Below, piece after piece: positions 1 to 8,465 of a stretch of 39,737 nt of DNA. Under the pieces are notes generated by a model. That model was not told the DNA's origin. It was given only the letters and a program-made list of their open reading frames with translations, and did not search any database. A program made the position numbers and the translations under genes. How positions within the stretch are numbered: position 1 is the stretch's first letter; every line of letters starts with the position of its first letter. This DNA comes from an uncultured Candidatus Competibacteraceae bacterium (GTDB taxonomy: Bacteria; Pseudomonadota; Gammaproteobacteria; Competibacterales; Competibacteraceae), in NCBI GenBank assembly GCA_903879705.1, contig CAIRMO010000042.1, positions 1-39,737 on the forward strand. The letters are read 5' to 3'.

Positions 1-117
1 AGAAAACACAAACAAATTTAAAATCAATATGTTGAATTTAAGGAGGAGTGATTTTATTGGTCGATCCGAGTTTCTCTCGATCCTTATATGCCAATATAAA
101 TCAATGTCTTATGAATA

Positions 118-137
118 CCGGGAACTCCCAAAGAGCC
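118..137. repeat. 20-bp direct repeat, left copy
   Basis: A 20-base string starting CCGGGAACTCCC and ending AAAGAGCC occurs here and again, identically and in the same orientation, at 37159-37178. Both copies are non-coding and sit just upstream of genes: here it precedes the binding-protein gene, and there it lies inside a transposase-like remnant. The flanking bases differ after the match. This suggests a dispersed repeat or mobile-element scar, but two copies in one window cannot define a family. Confidence 0.6.
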
Positions 138-178
138 TTCTTGTCGATTCACCTCAAATGCTCACCGGAGATCGAAGT

Positions 179-1165
179 ATGTTCAGAAAAGTTCTGATCA
201 CCCTAATCACCTTAATCACCCTGACCGCCCTGCTCACCGCCGTTTCCCCGGCACAGGCCGCGCAGAAGCTGATTTTGGGACACGTTGGCGTCAGAGACAG
301 CGCCCACGAACTGGCAGCCACCACGGTCATTACCCAGATCGAACGCCGGCTGCCGGGCCGGTTCAAGATCGAGAACAAGGGCGGCAGCACCTTGGGGGGC
401 GAGGTTGATATTTGGGAAGGCATGAAACTGGGCACGGTGGATCTGGCGATCCTGACCACGGGCGCTATCACCCCCAGCGTGCCACCCTTGGGCGTCCTGA
501 GCGTACCCTTCCTGTTTCGCGACGCTGACCATGCCGGCCAGGTGCTGAACGGGCCGATTGGCCAGGAACTGGGCGTCAGCCTGGAGCCGCACGGCGTCAT
601 TTTTCTTGGCTTTGCCGAGCATGGCTTTCGCCACCTCAGTAATTCCAGGCGTCCGGTGCAGCGCCCCGAAGACATCGCTGGACTGAGAATTCGCGTCATC
701 CCCAACCCGATCTATGAGATGACTTTTAAGGCGCTGGGTGCCGAGGTCGTGCCCATGGCCTGGCCGACGGTGTACGGCGCACTCGACGACGGACGGATTG
801 ATGGTCAGGAAAACCCCCTGCTGACCTTCTCCGGGAGTCACTTTGAGCGGGTGCAAAAGCATCTTACCCTGACCGGGCATATTTATTCCGGCCTGGTCAT
901 CGTGGTCAATGCCGGGATCTACCACAAGATGCTGCCTGATGAGCGCCTGGCGTTGCGCGACGCCGCGCATACGGCAGGCGTGGAGACCCGACCGATCCTG
1001 GTGGCCAGAGATCAAGCGATTGTCGCCGAACTCCGCGAAAAAGGCGTCGCCGTGGTGGAGAGCGTGGATCGCCCCGCTTTTGTCAAAGCGGTGGAATCCC
1101 TGTGGCCGGAATGGGAAAAGCGCTTCGGTGCCAACCTGCTCCAGCGCATCCGTGAAACCCAATAG
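179..1165 (+). CDS. TRAP transporter solute-binding protein (DctP family)
   Basis: Predicted periplasmic binding protein of 328 residues, the usual size for DctP-type TRAP receptors, which bind organic anions such as dicarboxylates or sugar acids. I start it at the ATG at 179 because a classic signal peptide follows at once: basic start, hydrophobic run of Leu/Ile/Thr, then an AQA-A cleavage site near residue 27. A GGAG lies about 9 bases upstream. The frame is open further upstream to 29, but that part is AT-rich and would bury the signal peptide. The family segment around the ligand-binding Arg (LRIRVIPNPIYE) and the later GALDDGRIDGQENP stretch are both present. No DctQ/DctM permease genes adjoin it; a hybrid histidine kinase follows after 13 bases, so it may work as a ligand sensor for that kinase (inference). 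Confidence 0.85.
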   Translation: MFRKVLITLITLITLTALLTAVSPAQAAQKLILGHVGVRDSAHELAATTVITQIERRLPGRFKIENKGGSTLGGEVDIWEGMKLGTVDLAILTTGAITPSVPPLGVLSVPFLFRDADHAGQVLNGPIGQELGVSLEPHGVIFLGFAEHGFRHLSNSRRPVQRPEDIAGLRIRVIPNPIYEMTFKALGAEVVPMAWPTVYGALDDGRIDGQENPLLTFSGSHFERVQKHLTLTGHIYSGLVIVVNAGIYHKMLPDERLALRDAAHTAGVETRPILVARDQAIVAELREKGVAVVESVDRPAFVKAVESLWPEWEKRFGANLLQRIRETQ

Positions 1166-1178
1166 CTCCTAGCCAACC

Positions 1179-3770
1179 ATGTTGAATCGTATCGATCGGG
1201 CTTTGTCGCGGTTGGACATTGCCCGCCGTACCCTGGGCGGATTTTCGGTGGTGGTGGTGCTGATGACCGCGCTCGCCCTGGCCTCCTGGTGGCAATTGAT
1301 GGCGATTGAAGCCGGGATTGTCGAGGCGGAGACCACCATGCAGGCCGAGGTTGCCTTGAACGAAATCAGCATGGGACTGGCAGACTTGAGCGATTCGTCC
1401 CGGCGCTTCCTGCGCTCGCGCAATGTGGCCGACATGGCCGCGGCCCGAGCTGCCAGCGCAGAGATGCGGGCGGCGCTGGATCAGGCGATTGACCGGTTCG
1501 CGGCGGTGGCTATTGTGCGTCAGCAGGGACCGCTGATCCGCAAACGTCTGGCGGCGCAGTTCCTGGCGCTTGAATGGGCCGCTCGGGTAACGGAATATCA
1601 AAGCCGATTTTTCGATGAATTTCTTGCTACAGCTTCGCCATTGGCCAATCTCTTTCGCGCCCTGAGCGATGCCGCGATTAATCTGGGGACGAAGGAAGAC
1701 GCCAGCGTCCTCGTCGATTTGAGTACCAAGTACTACGAAAGCCGGGCGGCGGTGGCCCGTTTTGCCATGACCCTGCAACCGAACGACCTGGAAAGCGCGC
1801 ACCAGGAGCTGGATCGTTTCATCATCGCCCTGGCAGGGTATCAGCCGTCCGGCCCGGCACACGTCGATCAACTGTTTGCCGCCGCTGCCGCCAAAACCCC
1901 CCCTTACACTGCCGCTGCCCACGGGATTTTTACGGCCATTCAATCCAGGCTCAAGGCCGGGGGGGAAGTGATTCAGGCCACCCAGCGCATGGAGGAGGTG
2001 ATGGGCGCTGTCAAAGAGGCGTTTACCACGTTGCGTATCCAGACGACGAACGCCCAGTTGCTCAAGATCAAGGGACTCAAGCACCTGTTCTTGCTGGCGG
2101 CGACCGCGGCCATCCTGCTGGCGGTCGCGCTGACCTGGCTGATTGGCGGGTCGATTTCGCGACCGGTACGGCGCATGACCTCCGCCATGCGCAAACTCGC
2201 CGCCGGCAATCTCATGATCCAGGTGCCGGCGCTGGACCATCAGGACGAAGTAGGAGCGATGGCCGCCGCCGTTGAAGTATTCCGCCAGAGCGCGTTGAAG
2301 CTGGACGCCACGCAATACCAATTGAAGGCCACCACGGAGCAGGCTAAAGCGGCCAACCGCGCCAAGTCAGTCTTTCTGGCCAACATGAGCCATGAAATCC
2401 GTACCCCGCTGAACGCCATTCTCGGCTTTGCTCAAGTGCTGGGACGAGACCCGGGCATGAATAAGACTCAACGGGACAGCCTGACCACCATCCAGCGCAG
2501 CGGCGAACATCTGCTGACCCTCATCAATGACATTCTCGATATGGCCAAGATCGAGGCTGGCCGGATGACTCTCCAGACCGCCCCCTTCGACCTCGCAAAG
2601 CTGCTGACGGAGACTGAGGGGCTTTTCCAGCACCGCGCCCATGACCGCGGATTGATCCTGACCGTCGAAGCGTCAGGACTCCCCCACAGGGTGGACGGGG
2701 ACGAGATGAAGTTGCGCCAGGTCCTCATCAACCTGATCGGCAATGCCGTCAAGTTTACCCATGCCGGGAGCGTAACCCTGCGGGTCGAAGCCGTCGGTAC
2801 TGACAGGATCCGCTTCAGCATCACCGATACCGGGATCGGGATCACTCCGCAGGAATTGCCACGCCTCTTTGTACCCTTCACCCAGACGGAATCCGGTCGG
2901 TCGGTACAAGGCGGAACCGGACTCGGTCTGGCCCTGAGCAGCCAGTTTGTCCGGATGATGCGGGGGGAATTGACCGCGGAAAGCACAATCGGTCGGGGCA
3001 GTTGCTTCTCCTTCTCCGTGCCGCTTCGGGCGGTGGAGACCGTGAAAGAACCGACCTCCCGCCGCAGCGCAGTCCCCGTGATCGGCCTGGTGCCGAATCA
3101 GCCGGTTTGCCGGATTCTGATCGTGGATGACCTGCCGGACAACCGGGCACCGCTCCTCGCATTGCTGAAGGGGTTGAATCCACAACCACCGGTGCTGGAC
3201 TTCCGGGAGGCGGCTGATGGTCAGGAGGCGGTCGCGATCTGGGAAGAGTGGCAACCCCAGGTCATCTTCATGGACATGCGGATGCCGGTACTGTCGGGCG
3301 AGGAGGCGACCCGCCAGATCAAGGCGCGCATGGTGGCCCAGCCTGCGGCAGTCAGGAGCGTCATCGTGGCGCTCACCGCCAGCGCCTTCGCCATCAACCG
3401 CGACCGTTTTCTGGCCTGCGGCTGCGATGAATTTGCCCGCAAACCGTTTGTGGCCGAGGAACTGTTCGCCATTCTGGAACAGCGCGCTGGCCTCCGGTTC
3501 ATCCGGGCCGCTGCATTACCGGTCAACGAGGATCGGTTGTCTCTCGGTGCGCTGGCTACCCAGTTGGCGGCCTGCCCTGATGAATGGCGCACCCACTTGA
3601 AGGATGCCGTGAGGCTGGGTGATTTTGACCGGATCACCGAACTCGTAGAGCAGCTTGGCGACCCTGATGTTGCGCTCCCCGCCGCCTTGGCGCGGTGGGC
3701 CTACGACTACGACCTGGAGGCATTCACGATTCTGTGCAATCGGGCTGAAGGCCAAGGCGACCCAGCGTAG
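1179..3770 (+). CDS. Hybrid sensor histidine kinase, TorS-like
   Basis: Membrane sensor kinase of 863 residues. Order of parts: first membrane helix near residues 22-45, a largely helical periplasmic region to about 300, second helix near 305-330 followed by HAMP, then a HisKA box with the phosphoacceptor His405 in NMSHEIRTPLN, and an HATPase domain with DTGIGI and GTGLGLAL motifs near 550-600. A receiver domain follows at about 645-770 with Asp699 (FMDMRMP) and Lys in ARKPF. The last 90 residues form a helical tail seen in many hybrid kinases; I see no clear HPt His motif. It probably forms an operon with the upstream binding protein, 13 bases away, giving a TorT/TorS-like arrangement with a different receptor family. 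No Shine-Dalgarno is obvious, so translation may be coupled. Its response regulator is not nearby. Confidence 0.85.
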   Translation: MLNRIDRALSRLDIARRTLGGFSVVVVLMTALALASWWQLMAIEAGIVEAETTMQAEVALNEISMGLADLSDSSRRFLRSRNVADMAAARAASAEMRAALDQAIDRFAAVAIVRQQGPLIRKRLAAQFLALEWAARVTEYQSRFFDEFLATASPLANLFRALSDAAINLGTKEDASVLVDLSTKYYESRAAVARFAMTLQPNDLESAHQELDRFIIALAGYQPSGPAHVDQLFAAAAAKTPPYTAAAHGIFTAIQSRLKAGGEVIQATQRMEEVMGAVKEAFTTLRIQTTNAQLLKIKGLKHLFLLAATAAILLAVALTWLIGGSISRPVRRMTSAMRKLAAGNLMIQVPALDHQDEVGAMAAAVEVFRQSALKLDATQYQLKATTEQAKAANRAKSVFLANMSHEIRTPLNAILGFAQVLGRDPGMNKTQRDSLTTIQRSGEHLLTLINDILDMAKIEAGRMTLQTAPFDLAKLLTETEGLFQHRAHDRGLILTVEASGLPHRVDGDEMKLRQVLINLIGNAVKFTHAGSVTLRVEAVGTDRIRFSITDTGIGITPQELPRLFVPFTQTESGRSVQGGTGLGLALSSQFVRMMRGELTAESTIGRGSCFSFSVPLRAVETVKEPTSRRSAVPVIGLVPNQPVCRILIVDDLPDNRAPLLALLKGLNPQPPVLDFREAADGQEAVAIWEEWQPQVIFMDMRMPVLSGEEATRQIKARMVAQPAAVRSVIVALTASAFAINRDRFLACGCDEFARKPFVAEELFAILEQRAGLRFIRAAALPVNEDRLSLGALATQLAACPDEWRTHLKDAVRLGDFDRITELVEQLGDPDVALPAALARWAYDYDLEAFTILCNRAEGQGDPA

Positions 3771-3904
3771 CACGCGCTTCCAGCCCCTGTTGAAACAAGC
3801 AAGGTGCCCATTCCACTGAGAATCACTCTGGCTAAGGCGGCGGTTTGTGTTGAAGCGGAATCCGCTATGCTTGATCGCAACCTCCCTCCCACCGGCTGCG
3901 TTAA

Positions 3905-5257
3905 ATGGACTGGAACCGTCTGCTCTCCCGCGCCCGTCCGGGCTTGTCCCGCCCGCATCCCGACAGCGAAGCCCGCACCGATTTTCAGCGCGATTTTGAC
4001 CGTATCGTGTTTTCCTCGGCGTTCCGGCGCTTGCAGGATAAAACCCAGGTTTTCCCGCTTTCCAAAAGCGACTACGTCCGCACCCGCCTGACCCACAGCC
4101 TGGAAGTGTCCAGCGTCGGGCGCTCGCTCGGCACCATGGTCGGCGACAGCGTCATCCGCCGTCATGACCTGAAGGGCGTCTATCCCCAGGATTTCGGCGC
4201 GGTGGTCGCCGCCGCCTGCCTGGCCCATGACATCGGCAATCCCCCGTTCGGTCACGCGGGGGAAGACGCGATCCGGCTGTGGTTCACCACATCCAGCACC
4301 GGCCAGACCGTGCTGGAGGCGTTGCCCGAAGCGCAACGGCAGGATTTCCAGCGGTTCGAGGGTAACGCCCAAGGGTTCCGCATCATCACCCGCTTGCAAA
4401 GTCCGGATAATCCGGGCGGGATGCAACTGACCTGCGCCCTGCTCGGCGCATTCACCAAATACCCCCGCGCCGCCTGGCTGCCCACCGCCCCGCCGCCGGG
4501 CGTCGCCTTCCGCAAATTCGGCTTTTATCAGGATGATCGTGCGCTGTTCGCCGAAGTGGCTGGCCAACTGGGACTGGACGAGGTGTTGCCCGGAGCCTGG
4601 AGCCGGCATCCGCTGGCGTATCTGGTCGAGGCCGCTGACGATATTTGTTACCGGATTATTGATGTCGAGGACGCTTTCCGGCTGCAACAACTGCGCTTCG
4701 AGGAGGTGCGCGATCTGCTGCTGCCGCTGACCGGCGAAGCTGAACGGGCGGAACAGAAAATGGCGCATCTCACCCGGTCCCGCGAGAAAATCGAGTACCT
4801 GCGGGCCAAAGCGATTGGCGCGATCATTGATCAGGCGCAGCAGTGCTTTATGGACAATGAAGACGCGATTCTGGCTGGCGCTTTTCGTGGGGAACTGCTG
4901 GAGGAGATTCCCGCCGCGGCGGCCATGCAGGCGCTCAAGGACTGCGGCGAGACTCAGGTTTACGTTTCGCGGCCGGTGGTGGAAGTCGAAGCGGCGGGGT
5001 TTGAGGTGCTGGGCGGCTTGCTGGAAGCCTTGATCACCACGGTCAACGACCTCGCTGATCACGGCCCCAATGCTTCATCCAAGAGCCGGATGCTGGTTCA
5101 CCTGATCCCGGAATCGTTTATTGGCCCCGGTCGCCGCCCGGTTGCCGACCTGTACCGGCGTGTGCTGGCGATCACCGACTTCGTTTCCGGGATGACCGAT
5201 TCCTATGCGGTGACGCTGTTCAAGAAACTGACCGGGATTTCCCTCTCGACCGGTTGA
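3905..5257 (+). CDS. dgt: Deoxyguanosinetriphosphate triphosphohydrolase (dGTPase)
   Basis: HD-domain enzyme of 450 residues that hydrolyses dGTP (and probably other dNTPs) to the nucleoside plus triphosphate, in the cytosol. The family signature is intact: FRRLQDKTQVF near residue 40, RTRLTHSLEVS near 60, and the metal-binding HD pair His108-Asp109 in AHDIGNPPFGHAGE. It stands alone, reading toward pcm: its stop codon (5255-5257) touches the stop of the opposite gene (5258-5260) with no spacer. No strong ribosome binding site precedes the ATG at 3905; the ATG fits the usual N-terminus of the family. Confidence 0.9.
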   Translation: MDWNRLLSRARPGLSRPHPDSEARTDFQRDFDRIVFSSAFRRLQDKTQVFPLSKSDYVRTRLTHSLEVSSVGRSLGTMVGDSVIRRHDLKGVYPQDFGAVVAAACLAHDIGNPPFGHAGEDAIRLWFTTSSTGQTVLEALPEAQRQDFQRFEGNAQGFRIITRLQSPDNPGGMQLTCALLGAFTKYPRAAWLPTAPPPGVAFRKFGFYQDDRALFAEVAGQLGLDEVLPGAWSRHPLAYLVEAADDICYRIIDVEDAFRLQQLRFEEVRDLLLPLTGEAERAEQKMAHLTRSREKIEYLRAKAIGAIIDQAQQCFMDNEDAILAGAFRGELLEEIPAAAAMQALKDCGETQVYVSRPVVEVEAAGFEVLGGLLEALITTVNDLADHGPNASSKSRMLVHLIPESFIGPGRRPVADLYRRVLAITDFVSGMTDSYAVTLFKKLTGISLSTG

Positions 5258-5941
5258 TCAGTCCCGATCCTGGATCAACGGCACGAACACCACCGGCAAC
5301 GCGCTGCGGCTGAATACAACACCTTGCGGGTCCTTGTGGATCACCCGCAAATCCTGGGTGTACCCCGGCTCCCCCACCGGAATCACCAGTCGCCCGCCTG
5401 GTTTCAGTTGTCGCACCAAGGCTGGCGGAACGTCCGTCGCCGCCGCCGTCACCATGATCCCATCGAACGGCGCGTACTCTTCCCAACCTTGACCGCCATC
5501 GCCAACCCGGATTGCCACATTCTCAATGCCCATCTCCCGCCAGCGTTGCGCTGCCGCCTCGGCCAGTTCGGGAATCCGCTCGACGGAATAGACCTGCCGC
5601 GCCAGTTGTGCCAGCACTGCGGTCTGATAGCCCGACCCCGCGCCGATCTCCAGAATCGTCATTGCCGGATCAAGGGCCAGCAATTCGGTCATCAGCGCCA
5701 CGATAAACGGTTGGGAAATGGTCTGGCCGCGGCCAATCGGCAACGGCATATCGGCATAAGCCCAGCCCCGCTGTTCGTCCGCCACGAACCGGTGCCGGGG
5801 AACCGTCGCCAACGCTTGGCGTACCGGCGCACTCAAAGCCGGACAGCCGGTGACCGCGCCGGTTTCGCGGATTTCCGCCGCGACCCGGTTTAATAGCGTC
5901 TGCCACGCGGCTTCAAGCCCGGCGGCTAAACCATCGACCAT
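5258..5941 (-). CDS. pcm: Protein-L-isoaspartate O-methyltransferase
   Basis: SAM-dependent repair enzyme of 227 residues that methylates isoaspartyl residues in aged proteins. The SAM-binding motif ILEIGAGSGYQTAVLA lies near residue 95, and the preceding QPFIVALMTELL segment near 79 is characteristic of the family (the IGxGQTISQP region reads IGRGQTISQP). The ATG at 5941 has AGGAG six bases upstream. It overlaps the upstream aspartoacylase-like gene by 29 bases, so the two are very likely cotranscribed. It ends flush against dgt. Confidence 0.92.
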   Translation of the reverse strand: MVDGLAAGLEAAWQTLLNRVAAEIRETGAVTGCPALSAPVRQALATVPRHRFVADEQRGWAYADMPLPIGRGQTISQPFIVALMTELLALDPAMTILEIGAGSGYQTAVLAQLARQVYSVERIPELAEAAAQRWREMGIENVAIRVGDGGQGWEEYAPFDGIMVTAAATDVPPALVRQLKPGGRLVIPVGEPGYTQDLRVIHKDPQGVVFSRSALPVVFVPLIQDRD

Positions 5942-6908
5942 GACGTTCTCCTAATCGCGCTGGCCGGCGCTGAACCGCCACTGCCGGCGTCAAAATCCGG
6001 GCCACCAGATCGCCCCGTCGCAAGAATGGCTGCCGGCGCAGGCTGGCCAGTAAACCCGCAACCGGCGCCAAGACCTGCTTTTGGATCCCGCCGGTGAAGC
6101 TGTCGTAAATTAGCCCCAGAACCTCGCCGGCCTGTATCCAGCGGCCTACCTCCAGGCGCGAGGCCAACAGACCGGACTGTTCCGCCACGACGGTCACCAC
6201 TTGTTGCAAACCGAAATAGCGCAAATCCTCGTCATCATCCACTGGCCGCAGGCCACTGACGGTGCCGGTGCGATCCAGAAACGCCGCCAGGGCACGAAAC
6301 AGGGTTTCGCAATGGCCGGTTTGCAAACGGCCCGCCTGGCCGGCGTGAATCACGAAATTCTCGCCGCCATGCGCCCGCCAGGCCCGCACCAGCCCGGAGG
6401 CGGCATCATCGATCGCTGGCCGTTCGATCACCGCCGGCAAGCCAAACAGACAGGCGCTGGCCCGTTCATCATCGCTGGGCGCATACAACCGCACCTGCGG
6501 CATTTCTTCGATCGCCGGGGCGGACGAGTGAAGATCCACCCGGTAATACGCGGCCCGAATCAGCGCCGCGACCGTATCGGCCATCGCCCCGTCCAGACTG
6601 CGACGACGGGCAACGACTCCCAACTGTTTTTGACGCGGGATTGTAGCTATCGCTGAATGGGCATCCGGCATCGCGGGAATGATCACGACCCGTTCCCGCA
6701 GGCGCAGACCGTCCTGTTCGCCGGACTCGATGCTTTGCAGGAACGCGGCCAAGCGCGTCAGCACGAACATCCCGTTCAGTTCGTTACCATCGAGATTGGT
6801 GACCAAGGCTAATCTTGGCGTGCGCCCGCCTGGACCGAGGTCGCAACAGCGCAGCACATTTTGGTCTGGTATCTGCGCCGCCGGTTTGGAGAACTGGTTA
6901 TTGATCAA
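5913..6908 (-). CDS. Succinylglutamate desuccinylase/aspartoacylase-family protein with altered zinc motif
   Basis: A 331-residue member of the AstE/AspA branch of zinc carboxypeptidase-like proteins. The start is TTG at 6908: GGGAG lies six bases upstream, and an in-frame stop (TGA) lies 12 codons further up with no ATG between. In this family the first zinc ligands are His and Glu in HGxE; here the motif reads Asp40-Gly-Asn-Glu43 in NLDGNELNG, so the His is replaced by Asp. The later ligand His127 (VDLHSS) is kept. The C-terminal third (about 240-310) holds the usual beta domain. Substrate unknown; it may be a zinc enzyme with an Asp ligand or a non-catalytic relative. It forms an operon with pcm (29-base overlap). 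Confidence 0.75.
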   Translation of the reverse strand: MINNQFSKPAAQIPDQNVLRCCDLGPGGRTPRLALVTNLDGNELNGMFVLTRLAAFLQSIESGEQDGLRLRERVVIIPAMPDAHSAIATIPRQKQLGVVARRRSLDGAMADTVAALIRAAYYRVDLHSSAPAIEEMPQVRLYAPSDDERASACLFGLPAVIERPAIDDAASGLVRAWRAHGGENFVIHAGQAGRLQTGHCETLFRALAAFLDRTGTVSGLRPVDDDEDLRYFGLQQVVTVVAEQSGLLASRLEVGRWIQAGEVLGLIYDSFTGGIQKQVLAPVAGLLASLRRQPFLRRGDLVARILTPAVAVQRRPARLGERHGRWFSRRA

Positions 6909-7052
6909 GATCCACTCCCGCCATTTGCATCGTTGTTTGAATCACGAAGCCACCCTCGAAGCATAGTCCAGCCGGCCAGTTTCACAGGATGAATTTCGCA
7001 CGGTGAATGTTGCCACCGGGCCAGCGCCCCGCCACCAAAAACTTTCGTCTTA

Positions 7053-7093
7053 ATGTTGCATCGCAACATAAATCCCGCTATATTGCGCTGCAA
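7053..7093. promoter_or_regulatory. Two TTGC-N3-GCAA palindromes, putative PHA-responsive operator
   Basis: Site 1 at 7053-7069 is a perfect inverted repeat, ATGTTGC-ATC-GCAACAT. Site 2 at 7083-7093 is TTGC-GCT-GCAA. Their centres are 27 bases apart. They cover the -35 and the -10/start region of the predicted phasin promoter, the geometry expected for a repressor. From memory, PhaR of Paracoccus denitrificans binds CTGC-N3/4-GCAG sites in front of phasin genes, so a PhaR-type or analogous regulator is a reasonable guess. No regulator gene is in the window, and the second phasin lacks these sites. Confidence 0.5.
7056..7084 (+). promoter_or_regulatory. Sigma-70-like promoter of the first phasin
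   Basis: TTGCAT at 7056-7061 and TATATT at 7079-7084 with a 17-base spacer, about 45 bases before the phasin start. Both hexamers are embedded in the palindromes described for 7053-7093. Confidence 0.55.
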
Positions 7094-7129
7094 CAAAATT
7101 CATCAACGCTCGACTCAAAGGAATCCGTC

Positions 7130-7483
7130 ATGGTCATCAACCTGTTCAGTAAAGCCCTCGAAACTCCGCAAACCTTGCCCGCATCGGTCGTCAAAGTTAA
7201 TAAGCTGTTCGTCGAGAACCTGGAAAAAATGATGCTGTTCCAGATGAACGCCCTCAAATCCTATCTGGACATCGGCTTTAACCAGATGAAAGCCGCCGCT
7301 GAAATTAACGATGCCAGAAGTCTTCAGGATTTCTACCAGCGCCAAGCCGCGATTGCCCAGACCGTGCAGCATAAAATGATGGGCGATGCCAAGGCCATGA
7401 CCGCGTTGGCGAGTCGCTTCAAGGGTGCAATGGGCGGTCTGACCAAGGCCACCCTTGACGACGTGCTGCTCAAAGCCGCCTGA
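7130..7483 (+). CDS. Phasin family protein
   Basis: Small (117 residues), mostly helical granule-associated protein. Phasins coat polyhydroxyalkanoate granules and control their size and number. The sequence has the family pattern: a helix with VNKLFVENLEKMMLFQMN, then AAAEINDARSLQDFYQRQAAIAQ, then a C-terminal helix with alternating Ala and basic residues. The start at 7130 is set by AAAGGAAT about seven bases upstream; an open frame further upstream would run through the promoter and is ignored. A strong hairpin at 7504-7524 ends the unit. It resembles the second phasin at 10704-11060 over the central segment (AAAEIND / AAADIND), so the two are probably paralogues. Confidence 0.85.
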   Translation: MVINLFSKALETPQTLPASVVKVNKLFVENLEKMMLFQMNALKSYLDIGFNQMKAAAEINDARSLQDFYQRQAAIAQTVQHKMMGDAKAMTALASRFKGAMGGLTKATLDDVLLKAA

Positions 7484-7503
7484 ATGGATTCCCGTCTTCA
7501 CCG

Positions 7504-7528
7504 CCGCCCCGCCTGCCGGGGCGGTTGT
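7504..7528 (+). terminator. Rho-independent-type terminator after the phasin
   Basis: A perfect 8-bp stem, CCGCCCCG (7504-7511) with CGGGGCGG (7517-7524), a five-base loop, and a moderately T-rich tail (TTGTCGTTT). It lies between the phasin stop and the rsmJ start, and would uncouple abundant phasin transcription from rsmJ. Confidence 0.6.
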
Positions 7529-7535
7529 CGTTTCG

Positions 7536-8312
7536 ATGCCTGATTCTCCGGCTCCGCTACCCGTTATCTCCGTTGCCGTTGCCGATCCCCTGCTGGCGGC
7601 GGAATTACAACTCCCCCTGCTGACCGATCCCACCGTGCCCGGTTTTACCCACTGGCTGGTGCTGACCAACGACCGGCTGGAATTGCGGGAACTCGCTCCT
7701 GACGCGCCAGGCCCGGTCTATGTTGATTTTCTCAGCGGAACAGCAGCGCACCGACGCCGGTTTGGCGGTGGCCGCCAGCAGCCGCTAGCCCGGGCAGTCG
7801 GTTTGAAAGGCAACGCCACGCTGTCGGTGATCGACGCCACAGCCGGATTGGGCGGAGATGCCTTCGTCCTCGTTGGTCTGGGCTGTACCGTGCGCCTGGT
7901 CGAACGCTCGCCGATCATCGCCGCACTGCTGCGCGACGGCTTGCGCCGCGCCATGCAGGATCCGGTCATCGGTCCGCTGGTCAAGGAACACCTGAGCCTG
8001 TGCATCGCCGACAGCCGGGATTTTCTCCAGCGGCTGGACGAAACTCAGCGTCCCGAGGTCGTCTACCTTGATCCGATGTACCCACCCCGGCGGAAAACCG
8101 CGCTGGCCGGCAAAGAAATGCGGCTGTTGCGCCAGGTCGCCGGCGCTGATCCGGATGCGCCAGCATTGCTGGACGCGGCGCTGACCTGCGCCCGGCGGCG
8201 CGTTGTGGTCAAACGACCCCGGCGGGCGCCCACCCTGATCGGTCCACCGCCCACCCTGCACATCATCGCCCCCAATACCCGCTTTGACGTGTATCTGCTC
8301 CAGCGCGGCTGA
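7536..8312 (+). CDS. rsmJ: 16S rRNA (guanine-1516-N2) methyltransferase RsmJ
   Basis: SAM-dependent rRNA methyltransferase of 258 residues (E. coli RsmJ is about 250). The SAM-binding motif DATAGLGGDAFVL begins at Asp100, and the catalytic-type motif DPMYPP begins at Asp179, followed by the family's RRKTALAGKEMR segment. I take the ATG at 7536; an upstream extension of the frame would run through the hairpin terminator. The ribosome site is weak. The next gene (EF-G-like) starts 153 bases downstream, so these are probably separate units. Confidence 0.88.
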   Translation: MPDSPAPLPVISVAVADPLLAAELQLPLLTDPTVPGFTHWLVLTNDRLELRELAPDAPGPVYVDFLSGTAAHRRRFGGGRQQPLARAVGLKGNATLSVIDATAGLGGDAFVLVGLGCTVRLVERSPIIAALLRDGLRRAMQDPVIGPLVKEHLSLCIADSRDFLQRLDETQRPEVVYLDPMYPPRRKTALAGKEMRLLRQVAGADPDAPALLDAALTCARRRVVVKRPRRAPTLIGPPPTLHIIAPNTRFDVYLLQRG

Positions 8313-8379
8313 TCCCTGCGCTCAAATACTCCCGCCCGCCTCGCCCATGACAATGGGAAAAGTGAAGAAAAAGATGACG

Positions 8380-8400
8380 GGCGGGCTGAGAAACCCCGCC
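8380..8400 (+). terminator. Weak hairpin downstream of rsmJ
   Basis: GGCGGG (8380-8385) pairs with CCCGCC (8395-8400) around a nine-base loop. The nearest T run comes only about 15 bases later, so it is an imperfect terminator candidate. Confidence 0.25.
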
Positions 8401-8465
8401 TGTTCCTGTAGACTTTTTGTTTTCCCCCAAAGCGACACCAAAAAAACGCATCCGAACAGGAGGCC

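Noticed and set aside
29-178. Upstream in-frame extension of the binding-protein gene, with AAGGAGG at 39-45
   Set aside because: It would put about 50 AT-rich, low-quality residues before a clear signal peptide; the ATG at 179 fits better.
1083-2321. Long minus-strand frame opposite the hybrid kinase
   Set aside because: Composition is Gly/Arg/His/Gln-rich, typical of a shadow frame, with no domain signature.
3844-3871. Possible promoter before dgt (TTGAAG, TATGCT)
   Set aside because: The spacer is only ten bases; no combination with normal spacing is convincing.
3707-5062. Long open frame on the minus strand opposite dgt
   Set aside because: It is the usual antisense shadow of a GC-rich gene: dgt has all family motifs, this frame has none.
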